DNA from: Glossina fuscipes
Taxonomy: Eukaryota > Arthropoda > Insecta > Diptera > Glossinidae
Assembly (NCBI RefSeq): GCF_014805625.2
Contig: NW_023998459.1
Location: 497,161 to 561,160, forward strand
DNA: 64,000 bases
Reading direction: 5' to 3'
Positions 34,541 to 46,900 of the stretch are shown here, one piece after another; within the stretch, counting starts at the first letter, position 1; each line of letters opens with the position of its first letter. The position numbers and the translations under genes were made by a program. The notes beneath the pieces were generated by a model. That model did no database searches, had not been told where the DNA came from, and was given only the letters and a program-made list of their open reading frames with translations.

Positions 34541-37500
34541 CCTTCTTGTTAACAAATAAAGTCAAAAGCAGGCACTTTCGAGCATAAAATCGTCGAAAAA
34601 AATGACTGGGGAAAAATATTTGAACATAAATTGATTTTCAAACTTGACGTTCAAAACACGCATAGAATATTTGTTTATTTATTTCTTTTAAGTGAGTGAC
34701 CGTCACCGTAGCTGACAGTTCACTTGTTTTAATTGCATAAGAAGGACATTTTTTTCCATAAAATAATTTTACAGAATTTTTTTGATGGCACATGTAAGCC
34801 ATCGTTATTGGCTTACTCCTGTTAATCTCAGCAAAAAAAAATATATATATATATTTCTTTTAGCATGCCTGGAACGAAGTTCAGCGAGTCGGCTGGCAAA
34901 TGGAAATTATGCAGATTAAAATAAATAAATATTTAATGTGTGTAGTTACAGGTTTATAGTCAGAAAGGGATTGTATTTTGGACAGGAGGGATCAAAATTC
35001 GCGAAGAAAATACGAGGGGGAATTGTGCACACAATACCGATAATCGCAATATCACATTTGATAATTTCTGTAACTATGAGCTGAACTTATATTTATGTGG
35101 GACTTGCATCAACGAATAAATTATTTCTTGAATTTTAAAGATTTCTTAGTTTTTATTTCTTAATATATTTTACCTTGTCACATTAAGCGATTCGCATCAT
35201 TTTTTTTTTAACTTTAAACGCATTTTTTGAAATTGAAAATAATTAAATATTTATTCAATTTACAAGAATGGATTTCAACTGTTTGCATCTCAAATGACAT
35301 GTGTACGCAAATCATAGTCTGTTTAACTGACTCGCTCATGTATAAATTTGTAGAGGAGTAAAGCGTTAATGAATTTAACACAAATTTCATTATGTTTATT
35401 ATAAATTATAAAGCATGCGAGCTTATAATGATGTTCATGTTCATTCATTTTATAACATTATCGGGGGATGGTAAGTTACGAAAAATTTTCAAAATGTGTG
35501 AAAAATAGTGTTCATTATAATGCAAAGCGAACGTTGAAGCTCTTACCAAAACATATTTTGAGCCACTGGACATCTTAATGCTGCTGGAATTATGATTTTT
35601 GTTTTCGTTTTTTTGTTCTTGCGCCAGCTGTTTATTTGCATATATTCGTTGTTTGAGATGATTGCAAAGCTAAAAGCTTAGTGTCGTCAATTCCAGGGAT
35701 TATGCTGACCACGGTTAAAACATGCATTTCGTGAGATGAATCGAGATCAAAGATAGTTAGCAAAAGTTCCGATTATGTTCTTGGATTTCTTTTATGTTGT
35801 CTACTATACAGGGCATCAAAAATCTTAAGTCTCTGCTTCGTATTAACCACCACTCAATATCATTTTGTTGTCATCTTCGAGGGAATAGGATGTATGGATT
35901 CCGTATCCCCTTTGATGTATGATGCGCCCTGTTTTATCGGACAATGAAAAATAGAAGACAATTGATCAATTTAACATCTTATAATGTTTGCAAATAGTAT
36001 ATGATTTAATGGGAATATATTTATACTTTTGAAAAAATTGATTCTTATCCACTTTATATTCGTGTTGCTATTGTGCGTTTTGCACATACGTTTCTCCCAT
36101 TAGTGAAGATGAAAATTTTGAACGGTCACACGATAAATAAGATACGTGGAAAGATTGGATATAAGCTCACTTGCTTGTGAATTATTGTTTTTTTACTATC
36201 GGTTTAAATATAAATGCGGTATAATTATTATTAGTACGATAATATATTGCAGTTGAATGAATATTGCAAATTTATAAAAAACTTTAATATTAAACTCTAC
36301 GAATTTAAGCATTTATTAATTTAATGAAATTGATCGAAATTCCTGCTGCGGTGGAATATATTTTGGTTGCGAATGGCGTAGTTACACTTTCGGATCAATA
36401 TTTGTTCAATCTTTAAGCTGATGTACAATAATGCATGTCATTGTTGTGGGTTTTCAGCTGATTCTACCTTTAATGTCGTGATCTGTATACTTGTTCTATG
36501 CAACACTACGGAATAAAAATGTACCAATTTTGGTATTCCATTTATAGCATAAAGAAATATAAATTAAAAAATGCGTACATTCTTAACAAATCTTAAACGT
36601 CATCTTTGACTTTCTATCTACTAAGTATTTGTTAAAAGAAATTCAGCCGGATAGGTAAGGTAAAAATATAAATTGAAATGCTCCCTTCCTGTCCCTTGTG
36701 TCCCCCTTCAAAAGTATGCTGTTTTACGATGTAAATATTAAGATTTGTTAAATTTTTTTGTTGAGAAGATCTGCGAGAGAGATCCCATATTGTATTCTGC
36801 ACATAATTTTAACTAAAGTAAAAAGTTGAGTAGGTTTAGACCTGTCTGTCGCTGTTCACATCATCCTTACGGATTTACAATATTGCTAGGAACGAATTTC
36901 GAATTTAAAATTGTTCTTATTGCACTCATCAAATAATTTTGAATGCCTTTCAGCCGGCCACTATTGACAAAAAAATTAATAATTTTATCCTGTTTTTTAA
37001 ACTATAACCTCAAAATCGCGTAACTTCTGGTTCACTGCTTTAAGTTGTGGCTTTAATTATAATTAATTAAATCAGCTAGACCGCAGCAAATGGGTTATAA
37101 AAATATGGAATCGGTTTGTGTGAGAATCGTTGAAATTTAGATGAGATGCGCTCTATTTTGAAACCAAATGTGATTCCCAAATTTATTGGCGATTATTAAA
37201 AAATTTTGGAAGTTGCTTCTTATCTTTTCGTATTAATATTCAAGATAATAAATGCGAAGAGGACAAGTCGAAACTGAATGAAAAATATAGTACAGAAAAT
37301 GTCTAGAATTTTCGACTATATTCAACAAATATGTGATGCGCTAGAACCGAGCTAACGGGTACTTGTTACATGTCCTTGGACAAAATTCCTTTACCCCTCA
37401 GTGCGATCGATCAGACTTAGTAGATAATTAACATTATGTGGTAAAGTTTATAACTGGCCTAGTTACAGATTTTATAATATTTACTCTACACTTATCCCTA

Positions 37501-39779
37501 TGCTTGCATTATGTGATATTGATATGAAAAGCGAGTTGACAAGAAGCAATGAACAAATTGAGTTTAATTGAGAACCCAACGAAAAAAAACATTTCTATTT
37601 TATCGCAGCAAAAACAATACTTAACCAAATTACATAAGTTGCTCAGTTTTCCATTTACACTAAAAAAAATCGAGACGTTGTCGTGTAACGGATCAATTTT
37701 TCATATAAACGGAGAGGTGTTGGTACGTGTCGTACATATAATTGCATGTGAACGTGTCACATATATTCTACTTAAAGGACTTAAAATTGTTATCATGTAT
37801 AACTGCAGGCGCAATCTGATTTTTATATATACCGTAAAAAAAATGTAAGCACATGGCAGTTTATATAATAAAACCGCATAGGCTCTTATAGGATTATCAT
37901 TGTGCCGTGGCGGCTGCAGTCGAAATTTGAAGAACATGCATAGTTCACGCTTAAAGGAAGTTTTTTTTTGTTTTATTTAATTTGAACTGAAAAATTAAGG
38001 AAAAGTAAAGTTTGCGTTTCGTAACCCCATTTTTATATATACCATGAACGAATGGAGATATACTGCGTTTTTCACTGCATTAGTAACATACAAAAATTGT
38101 CTGTCAATAATACAATAGAATAAGAGAAATAATTTTGCCAGCATACTAAAGGCCTCTAGCTCGAAGCGTATAAGCAGAATAGGGTTACGTATTAGACAAT
38201 TACTTAGATATTATCTTCAAGTCTTCAGAAGTGAAATAAATAAAGAAGACTTTTTCAATATGCATGCCTCAGCTTGAAACTTAGAAGCTCGAAGCTTAAG
38301 ATCACCAATGTAGCGTATCATATATACTTTGTATATTTATTCACTTAAGAAGTTCCAAGATTGTGCCTCCTGGCGAACGTAGCTCTAATATCAATGTTTA
38401 CCTTTGTCGATGAGTTTCTTCTTTTGCTATTTCTTTCCGCTGTATCCCGTTTTCGTTCTATATTGCAGCGTGTGTTTGCTTTCAAGTATATGTAAAAAAA
38501 TTTTTCATTATAATAATTTTTTTTTTTCGTTGTACGCGATGGAAGAAATAAATGAACTGAAATGCATATATGGGAGTGCAGAGATGCTCATGGTATGCTA
38601 GACACGTTTTAAATTCTATTTATAAGCAGGTATGGGTCGTAATGTAATATCTGCATAGATGGAAGTATTTTTTCTGTTAAATATAAAAAAGAATAGCTTA
38701 GAATTGATGAGTTTTAGTTTCATTTCAAACGTTTTTGATATCTATATAAATTATTTTTAATATACTTTTTTTTTGTTATTATTATATATATATTTTTTTA
38801 ACATTTATAAAGAGCTTTGTAATTTCAAATATCCGGCTTTCAGTTTTTTTTTTCTTTTCGTTAAGGTTCACGAATTATTTGCTCTGGGTTAAGTCAAGTG
38901 TATAAAAACAAAAGCTTAACTCCAAAAATATAAAGAGAGAAGGAAAACAATCTTTACAAAGTTCTGTAAGTTTTTTATTCGCTAGCCAGCCGTGTATTAA
39001 AAGGTCTGCACATTTCTATGAAAGTTTATAAAAGGAAGCCAAAGGAAAAGTTTTTACATAAAAGATTCACACGTACTGACATACACACACACAACATGAA
39101 AAATCACAAGCATTTTGTTTTTTTGCCATTCATCCTATTTCCCTATTAATTCCTTCGCCCGTTTATTCATCATTCTGGTTGCTGTCATATTGTATATAGG
39201 TTTAAGCCTGCTATGATATGGCGACGACTTCGTAAAGTGGGTACTTTAACCTCTTACTTGTGCTTATTGTGTTTCACTCGTTTTCTATATTTACATTAGA
39301 GTGTGTGTAAATGTTATTTTACAGATACTTCCGTATTTATTAACAGTTTTGCCTACGTGTGCAAACAATTCTTCATTTATTTTCTTTGTATTCAATGAAT
39401 TGGGGGTCTGTCTGTGTTTTAATGTTAATGTTCAGTAAACATGTCCTTGCCGCCGTGATTTACAGACAGTTTCTATGCTAATATGTCAGTGTAACATATA
39501 TTTTTTATATAACAAGAAAATAAATACTAAGTTTTTTATATTTCTCTATTATTTTCTATTTATCATTGCGTTGGGTTGGGGTATACTCACTTATATTTTT
39601 TTTTATATAATTACGCGATGGATTACTCAAATCTTTGCAACACAGGGATTTAGGCAACGAAGAATCCCATAAAGTTCATTTTTATTATGCGATCCACAAC
39701 TACAAATAGAGTGATGTTGATTTCGCTACGTCTGGTTGGAATCACTATCACTGTACGGCAAAACTTCTTCTTTTTTTTC
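34541..39779. other. Non-coding DNA
   Basis: AT-rich. Short frames such as 37549-37848 lack recognisable similarity. No RNA gene or transposon terminus was recognised. Confidence 0.45.
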
Positions 39780-40080
39780 TCAATAAGCCCATATAGCGTA
39801 TAAATTCTTGGTCCGTTTCAAATTTGCAATGCACCTAAACATGTCCGCCCGTTCGTCTGTCCATACGTCTGCCTGCGTAACTGTGTAGTATTTGCGGTGA
39901 ACATTCTCCCAGTAGCGAAATCTAAGATATCGTCTATAAAATTGCAAAAAAATTTGGAAGTGATTTCACTTTTCCCGAGCACACGTGTAGAACGCCCACA
40001 AGCGCATGCGCACAAAGCTTTTATTTTGAAAATAGAAAAAATCAGCTGCGCCCACTTCATTTTATAGAGCATGAAAATTT
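39780..40080 (+). repeat. DINE-like element, second subfamily
   Basis: TATAAATTCTTGGTCCGTTTC, AAATTTGCAATGCACCTAAA, CATGTCCGCCCGTTCGTCTG and a GTAACTGTGTAGTATTTG block match 1271-1510 and, reversed, 13310-13515. It ends near CTGCGCCCACTTCATTTTATAG and lies about 90 bases upstream of a longer copy of the related subfamily. Confidence 0.72.
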
Positions 40081-40166
40081 ATGTCTTCCTTTTTCTTGTC
40101 TCTTTCAAGATAACGGTGGTAGGTGTATAAGAGTCAGTAACAATCGAATATAATTTTCCTTACTTG

Positions 40167-40925
40167 TTATACGCACCACTGTAAGGTGGCGGGTATGTTC
40201 ATTTTGGTTTTTTTTTCATAACGTATGTAACAGCCAAAAGAAAGCTTCAGAGACCCTATAAAGTGTGTATATTCCTGATCAGCGTGAAATTGCGAGTTGA
40301 TTTATCCATGTCTGCCCGTCTGTGTGTCGGTGTGGTGTTTGTTTTTGGCACTCCCCTGATCGCAAAAATGAAGATGTCGTCTTCTATCTTGGAAATTTTG
40401 CACGCAGGATGGTATTGAAAATCGGCCAAATTGATCAGAGCAGCAATCCGCAGTGGAGCGTAAACTGAAAACAACTCCGTTTTTCTTAACAAAAATTTGT
40501 GGGTTTTTGCTCGTTACTCAGAAAATGTAAAAGTTAGAAAGCTGAAATTTTCTGCATTTAATTTACGAAACAACCTACTCTTTACCTTTTACGTTCAACA
40601 ATGAAAAAAATCTGTTATGCCCACAAAAAGTTACAATTGGTTAAATTTTATTGTTTTCACTTTTTTGAGGTTTTATGCTTAATTATTATAACGCAAACAA
40701 GGCAAAATGTTTAAAACTATGTTGTACACTCTGCAAATGTAGATATATTATCTGCCTAAGAATGGGTTGATTTTAAAATGAATATAGCAAGCACCGCGAT
40801 CTGGTGGATTGATTTTCTCTTAATAATACTAGCTATATGGGTATCAAACAAAAGAACTTGGAGAGTAGAATGCGAAAATCATAGTGCGGGGTATGCGCGA
40901 CTCGGCCCCCGTCGAACGTAACTTT
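40167..40925 (+). mobile_element. Near full-length DINE/INE-1-like element (plus orientation)
   Basis: About 760 bp, the inverted counterpart of 26757-27520. Starts TTATACGCACCACTGTAAGG, then GGCGGGTATGTTCATTTT, CCCTATAAAGTGTGTATATT, CCTGATCAGCGTGAAATTG, CCATGTCTGCCCGTCTGTGT, TTGCTCGTTACTCAGAAAATG, ATTATAACGCAAACAAGGC, GGGTATCAAACAAAAGAACT and a degraded terminal hairpin (GACTCGGCCCCCGTCGAACG) before GTAAC. Non-coding. It preserves the sub-terminal blocks better than the fragments elsewhere in the window, so it can serve with its partner to define the family's ends. Confidence 0.78.
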
Positions 40926-43730
40926 TTTTAAGATTTTTCTTACAAAGAAGATAGAAGAACTCGTGATTCTGAAGTATCGTATATTAATAATAGTGGATAT
41001 TTTCAGTAGTTATGTAAAACTGTGTTTTATGCTCAGGAACGATATTAAACGGATTATATGAAAACAAAATTTCAGTTGGCATTCAGTTAAAATTTTAAGT
41101 AACATACAATTATCACTTTATCGTGGTAATCATTCAATGTGGCAGTTGTCTGTCTTTTGCAGCAGAGATTTTTAAGAGATTTCATTTCATTTAAATATCG
41201 CGTACTAATGGCATTTACCTGATTTTTCGTTTTGTTTTGGTGAAATAAAATGAAAATCTCTTGTTTCGTTTTTGAATCTAATATTACATATATATGCACA
41301 ATGAAGAAATGTGCAGGTAACAATCATAACAAAAGTTTGCCGCTACAAAAGGCGAAGCCCGTTAAGGCGAATATAAAAAATTCTTTTCAAGCCAGGCGTA
41401 AAATTTTTCTCTCAGTGTATTTTCTATTTGCTTTTGAATTATTTCTCTTCTTCTTATTTCTTAATGTCCGCATTTTTTTCGTACAACCACGAAAACTCCT
41501 CTATAAATTTTTTTGCTTCCCCTTTCTGTTATGCTTTAAGTCGTCATAATATTTCTTAAAATTGTTTCTCTCAAGAGGCGTTGTTAAGACTGTAAAAAGG
41601 CGAAAAACATATGAAGCAAAGAACCATTTGTTTACCATGGAGAATAGAAAAATAATTCAATTTAGTCATGTATCGAATTTGAAGTTTATGTTGTTAATAT
41701 TATGGCCGCTAAGCGAAATGCTGCAGAACGAAATTTGAAACTATACACTTCTTTATAAAAATGATTTTGCGCACATGATACGCTGAATTTATCATTTCAA
41801 AGACGACACAATTTTATTTCTATAAGTAAGCAATTTTTACGGCTAGGATAGCATAATACCGTGTTCAAGAAGTAAAGGGAACTTTATCAAAAAAAAAAAT
41901 CAAATACTTTTGTTTCTAGGTTGATGTAACTGTCATTAATATTTGGCGGCCTTTTCCTGTCATTCGCTATGTTAGCTTACTAATTAAAGGATCTCTTCTG
42001 CTAAAGTCCTCACACACATATAAACACATCTTTTTTTAAGGTTTCTGTTTTTCAATGAGCAGTAACACAGTGGATGTTCCGTGTAAGTAACACGATAATG
42101 GTTAGAGAGAAAAAAATGGGAAATGGGAGGGCTAAATGGTGGTCGATGCACTCATATAGTATGCTCGACTGATCAATGTGCGCATTGTAGCTGTGGCTGC
42201 ACACCAATCAGAGGTAAAGTATAGGCTATCATAGTGAGAATTGTAGTAAAATATTATGTGCGTATATTGTATATACCCTATTAAATATAATGTCGTGTAT
42301 AACAATATGCTTCAATGATTTGTTTTACGTCAAAAAGACATCGGTGGCTTTTTTGAAGACTTTGCTAGAAAAGACTTTCTTTCACTGTCATTTGCAGTCG
42401 GTGCGACTAACGTTAAAGTTATCATTTATCGCACTTTTTTTGATATCTGCTATGAAGAAAATAGCTAAAGGTCACGATTCACCTTGTGTTTTATGTTTTT
42501 GGACAACACCAATCTATGTTCCCTTTAACGAGAAACTATTGAAAATAGAGTTGAACACGTGTCACGGCATGTAAATATTATAATATAAAGCATAGAAAGA
42601 CGACCAACGAGTGACAGTTATTAACCCTCGTTTTGGTCGATCGTTAATGGCTGAGCACAAAAAGTGTAGGCTTAGCGACAAGCGCGTGTGCAATGCCCCC
42701 AACGGAAAAAATTTACCTTTCTTTGAAAAGACTGCATTCAGCCTGGATTCGTAAATAGAAAAATTGATAATCGGAAATATTCATGTTCTCGAACACCATT
42801 CTTCATTAAGTTAGTTGATAAACTATAATAACTTTTGACGGTCACGCCGAACGGATATTATCAATAAATAATGTTTCAATTAACCTATTGAAAATTCCCT
42901 GCGTACTGAGCTTCAGAATGCTATTCCTATTATTCGAATTGCAATATATTCCAAGGAAAAAAATTGAAATCGTTCGAGTTATGTTATAGAACTCTTTAAA
43001 AAATTGTGTTTCGTCAAAAACCTGTGAAATGTTTCAAAATACTCGTATACTGCTGAACAGCTACATTCGAAAAATTAATTTCTTGGATCATTTAAAATCT
43101 TGTCACACCCAAATTCATCTTTTAATACCATTGAAACAAAACAAATTGATTTTCTCAAAAATCTAGATGGATGTTGCCCTTTTCAAAGAATTGCTAGACA
43201 TTGCTCAATCGCCAGCAATAAATATTCTTTGTTTTGGAATTTCCAAAGATTACATATTTCTACGTATCAAAATTGTTTTATAAAATCAATATATGCCGTA
43301 TAATAGATGCAAGAATAGTGTCCAGATTCAAGCAAGCTTTAAAAATAAAAACAACTCGTGGTCGTATATCATAGTTAGTGGATGTTAAGCATTTAGGTTA
43401 TCAATGCAATATTGTAACAGATACTCGTCTACATCAGTATTCCTATGCACCTACGACTCGCTGCATTGTATAACTTTATTTACAAATACATATCTCATTC
43501 TCTCTAGATTTGTGTTTAATTTCGTTTTCTTTTCTATACATTGGCTTGTCCTACTAACTAGCGGCATTGACTATTGGTCGTCATTACAGAAAGTATTGCT
43601 TTCTTGTGAGGCCGGGGAAAGCAATAGTTTTAAATAGTATTTTTTCGCATACCGTTGGTAATTAGTACAACCTTGTCAAGCAATAGCAATAAAAGCAACA
43701 ACAACAAAAAAAAAAAAACTAAATGTGCCC

Positions 43731-43752
43731 ATATATATATATATATATATAT
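43731..43752. repeat. (AT)n microsatellite
   Basis: Eleven AT dinucleotides, preceded by a poly-A run at 43707-43718. Confidence 0.95.
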
Positions 43753-43948
43753 GTATACTCGACCAATTGTTGCAACTTACCTCATTTTTTTATTTGTTTC
43801 TCATTTTCTTTTTTGCCATTATTGCACACAATTGCTAATAGAGATTTTCGTTTTATCTATTTGTGTCAATTGTTGCATACACGTAACTGGGTACGTACAT
43901 ACGTGCAGTTAGCTAATAGTAAAGAATTTGAACGGTGTCGGCATTATC

Positions 43949-43950
<2 letters not shown>

Positions 43951-43986
<36 letters not shown>
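43951..43986. repeat. (CAT)n microsatellite
   Basis: Twelve perfect CAT triplets. They give apparent His or Ile runs in overlapping frames that have no other coding support. Confidence 0.97.
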
Positions 43987-46900
43987 TAAAAATTGTATAT
44001 TTGTTTGTAGATGTATTGAATTATTTCAATATATATACATATACTGTAGAAGCAAGTCAAGGTGTTGTTTAACCTCAAAACAATCCATAAAATCAGTCCA
44101 ATACACGTGTGAATGAACAATCTAAGGTTTCCCTTTCTATTGGCTGGCACATAACATTTAAGGTAAGCTTGTTGTTAGGAGGAAGAAAGTCGCAGAATGG
44201 AATGAATAATATAATTGCATCGAAAGATGATTAAACTACACGATTGAAAAACTTGAACTTCAGCTAAAGCAGACAAAATATAATAAAGAGAAGCAATAGG
44301 AAATTGAAATAATTTATTTCTTAATTGTTTTCTCGTTTCTAAGCCCTTTTTCTTTTAAAATGCTTCATATCCACATAGAATACATTTTTGTATCTTCCTT
44401 TTAAATAATTCGGTATAAATCATCATTGAGTGTAATTGAGTGTAACCAATTTCGATTGGTGTTAAACGGAAGTGCACATTACGTCTGTTTGCACATATTC
44501 GTTGCTGTTGTCATTGCGTACGGTTCTGCATTTATTTTTTTTTCTATTATGAAACAAACTTAGACAGCAGTACAACATATTTTTTTATAAAATATTACCC
44601 AAAAGTGTATGCAAAACATATATCCTTTTAGGGTGGAGAAACATACCAAAGTAAATAGCAGGTGTTTCGTGTGCAACCACTAGGAAAAGCAATAGAGATA
44701 GGTTTATGAAAAAAAATCAATGTAAATCATGCGCTGAATGAGTTTCAAATGGCCGCTAAAACTTAAACGAAATTCCTATTATGGGCTAGATCCAGTGCTT
44801 GGGGTGTATTGGATTTAAACATTTGAGTATATACAACGTTTGGGCACAAGTGACATGAACCGAAGTCGGATGCACGTTTCGTATTTTTTGCAAAATTTTT
44901 AGAGACACAGTTCTGCTTATGACAAAAAGAGAGTACTTTTTTTTTAAATAAAGTTTTTTTTTCCTTTTATTTTGTAGTGACAGAGGATGTCCCTTGTGTA
45001 TGTGACATGGTGGCAATAAGAGAGAAGTGGGGCAAAAGTTATGGCGTGATTGCAGTCAAGTACATATATTAGGTATATTAGAACGTATAGGTATTACGCC
45101 TTCAAGAACTGAGCACTCGCTACAGCTATGGATAGGTACAGTCTGCCATACTGAGATTTGAAAGCGTTAAGACAAACTTGGCTGGGCTATGCGGCCAACT
45201 AATCTGTAATTGACTTTGGGAGCTGCGTTTTCGTTCACGACACCTGCGCTTCAAGCACACGCTTTTCTTATCACCCCTGGCATATTTGCTCTACCAGCAT
45301 GAATAGTGACATTATCTCAACTCAATCAACCCAGTCAGAAGACAACCGTCATTCAATCCATGATTGTGACCTCATCTACAAAAAAATTAGCTTTTCTTTC
45401 TTTTGCATCTTATTAGTTTTGAAAAAGAGCGATATTTTTTTGAACAAACAACACAAAAAAAATCTGTTATTAGTTATTTACAATTTGTAGTAGACTTCCA
45501 ACGAAAATGCACATATTTTTTGGATCTATTTTAAGCCATAATCATTGAGTTTATCTTTTGAAATGGCTACACTTACAATTTCAAAGTATGCTCCCTTAAG
45601 GTGCTAGATATCGTGGACTGTTTTCATTGCTTCTTTTGCTAATCTCATAAACCCGATAAAACTTGTACGTGCATGGCCAACACACAGTAAGATCGTTAAC
45701 AAAATGGGCCATAACATTTTGTTTAAAAGAGTGAAAAGAATTTTTATTTTAAAAACACGTGAGTAACCTTTTGCGTTGCCCCAACTCTCATTTAACATTC
45801 ATGTAATTCAGTTGTATATAAATTAAAGTGCCTGTTGTAATTGTTGCGGTGCAGTGGTATATCTTACATTGTCGCGAAGAGGCTGCGCACTTTCGGACGG
45901 ATAATCCACAATTTTATTCAGGGTCCTATAACATCCGCTATGCTCTCTCTTGGAAAATGGTGCAATATCCGATGTTAACTATATTTTACTAAAATTTATT
46001 GCAAACCTCCCTCTGCAATTATATCATTTATTTAAGGTTTTATATTAAGTTAATGTTTAATGTATCGCCAATTGTTTCTTTACACCTTCAAGAACTCTAA
46101 AGTTTTATCGTTGATAAGCAAAAAATTCTGACGCAGTTTAGTCATGTCCGCCTATCTGCAAATTCGAACCCTAGCAACCAAGTATGTATCAAGAATTTCT
46201 ATCTTTTTTTTTTTTGCTCAACTAAATCCTTCTAATTAGGGGAATTCGCTCGAATTTTTGGATCGCAAGTTATTAAAGTTGCTTGTTATGATCTTTAAGT
46301 GATTTATAAGGATACGGAAGTCCATAATTTCTGATACTTTCGAAGAGCAATGCTAGTTTAATTTTGAATAAATAACGCATTAGTTTGCGATTTAAATTTG
46401 ATAAAAGAAAAAACCCTTTGGTTTTTTTCGTTTGGTCTTTTTTCTAATCAATCAACCTTAAATAATCCTATCAGAAAATATATTTTTCTAATTCTCTTTT
46501 GGTATTTTTGTTTGCTTTGTATTTTTATTATTATACGCCTTTGTAAGCCAGGCATAGCTTTCAAACGTTCATTGACTCTTTTTTTTTTTTTTCTTATTTT
46601 TAGTAAAGGTCAAGCATGATGGTAGAGTTTTTTTCACATTGCGGACATTAATACAAAGTTTTTTGTGTAACCATAACGTATTTTCCTGTTCATTTTGTAT
46701 ACATGCATAGCACTTGCTTATACATATTCTTTTGCTATAATTTTGCATTGAACTTAACCCCTAAAAAATTGTTCAAACATAAAAGGGAGTCGAGCCATAC
46801 ACGTTTTTATAATAAATGCATAAGTAATGCTTGTATATGTTTGCATGAAGGTATACATAGATATAGTTTTTCGTTTACTTTTTTTTTCCTCAAATAATTT

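Noticed and set aside
37549..37848. 99-codon + ORF
   Set aside because: Lys/Leu/Ile-rich translation of AT-rich DNA without motifs, overlapped by an equally long antisense frame.
42290..42574. 94-codon + ORF
   Set aside because: No recognised domain, no splice context tying it to the upstream gene, and composition like neighbouring random frames.
43655..44116. Overlapping ORFs with His or Ile runs
   Set aside because: Openness comes from the AT and CAT microsatellites.
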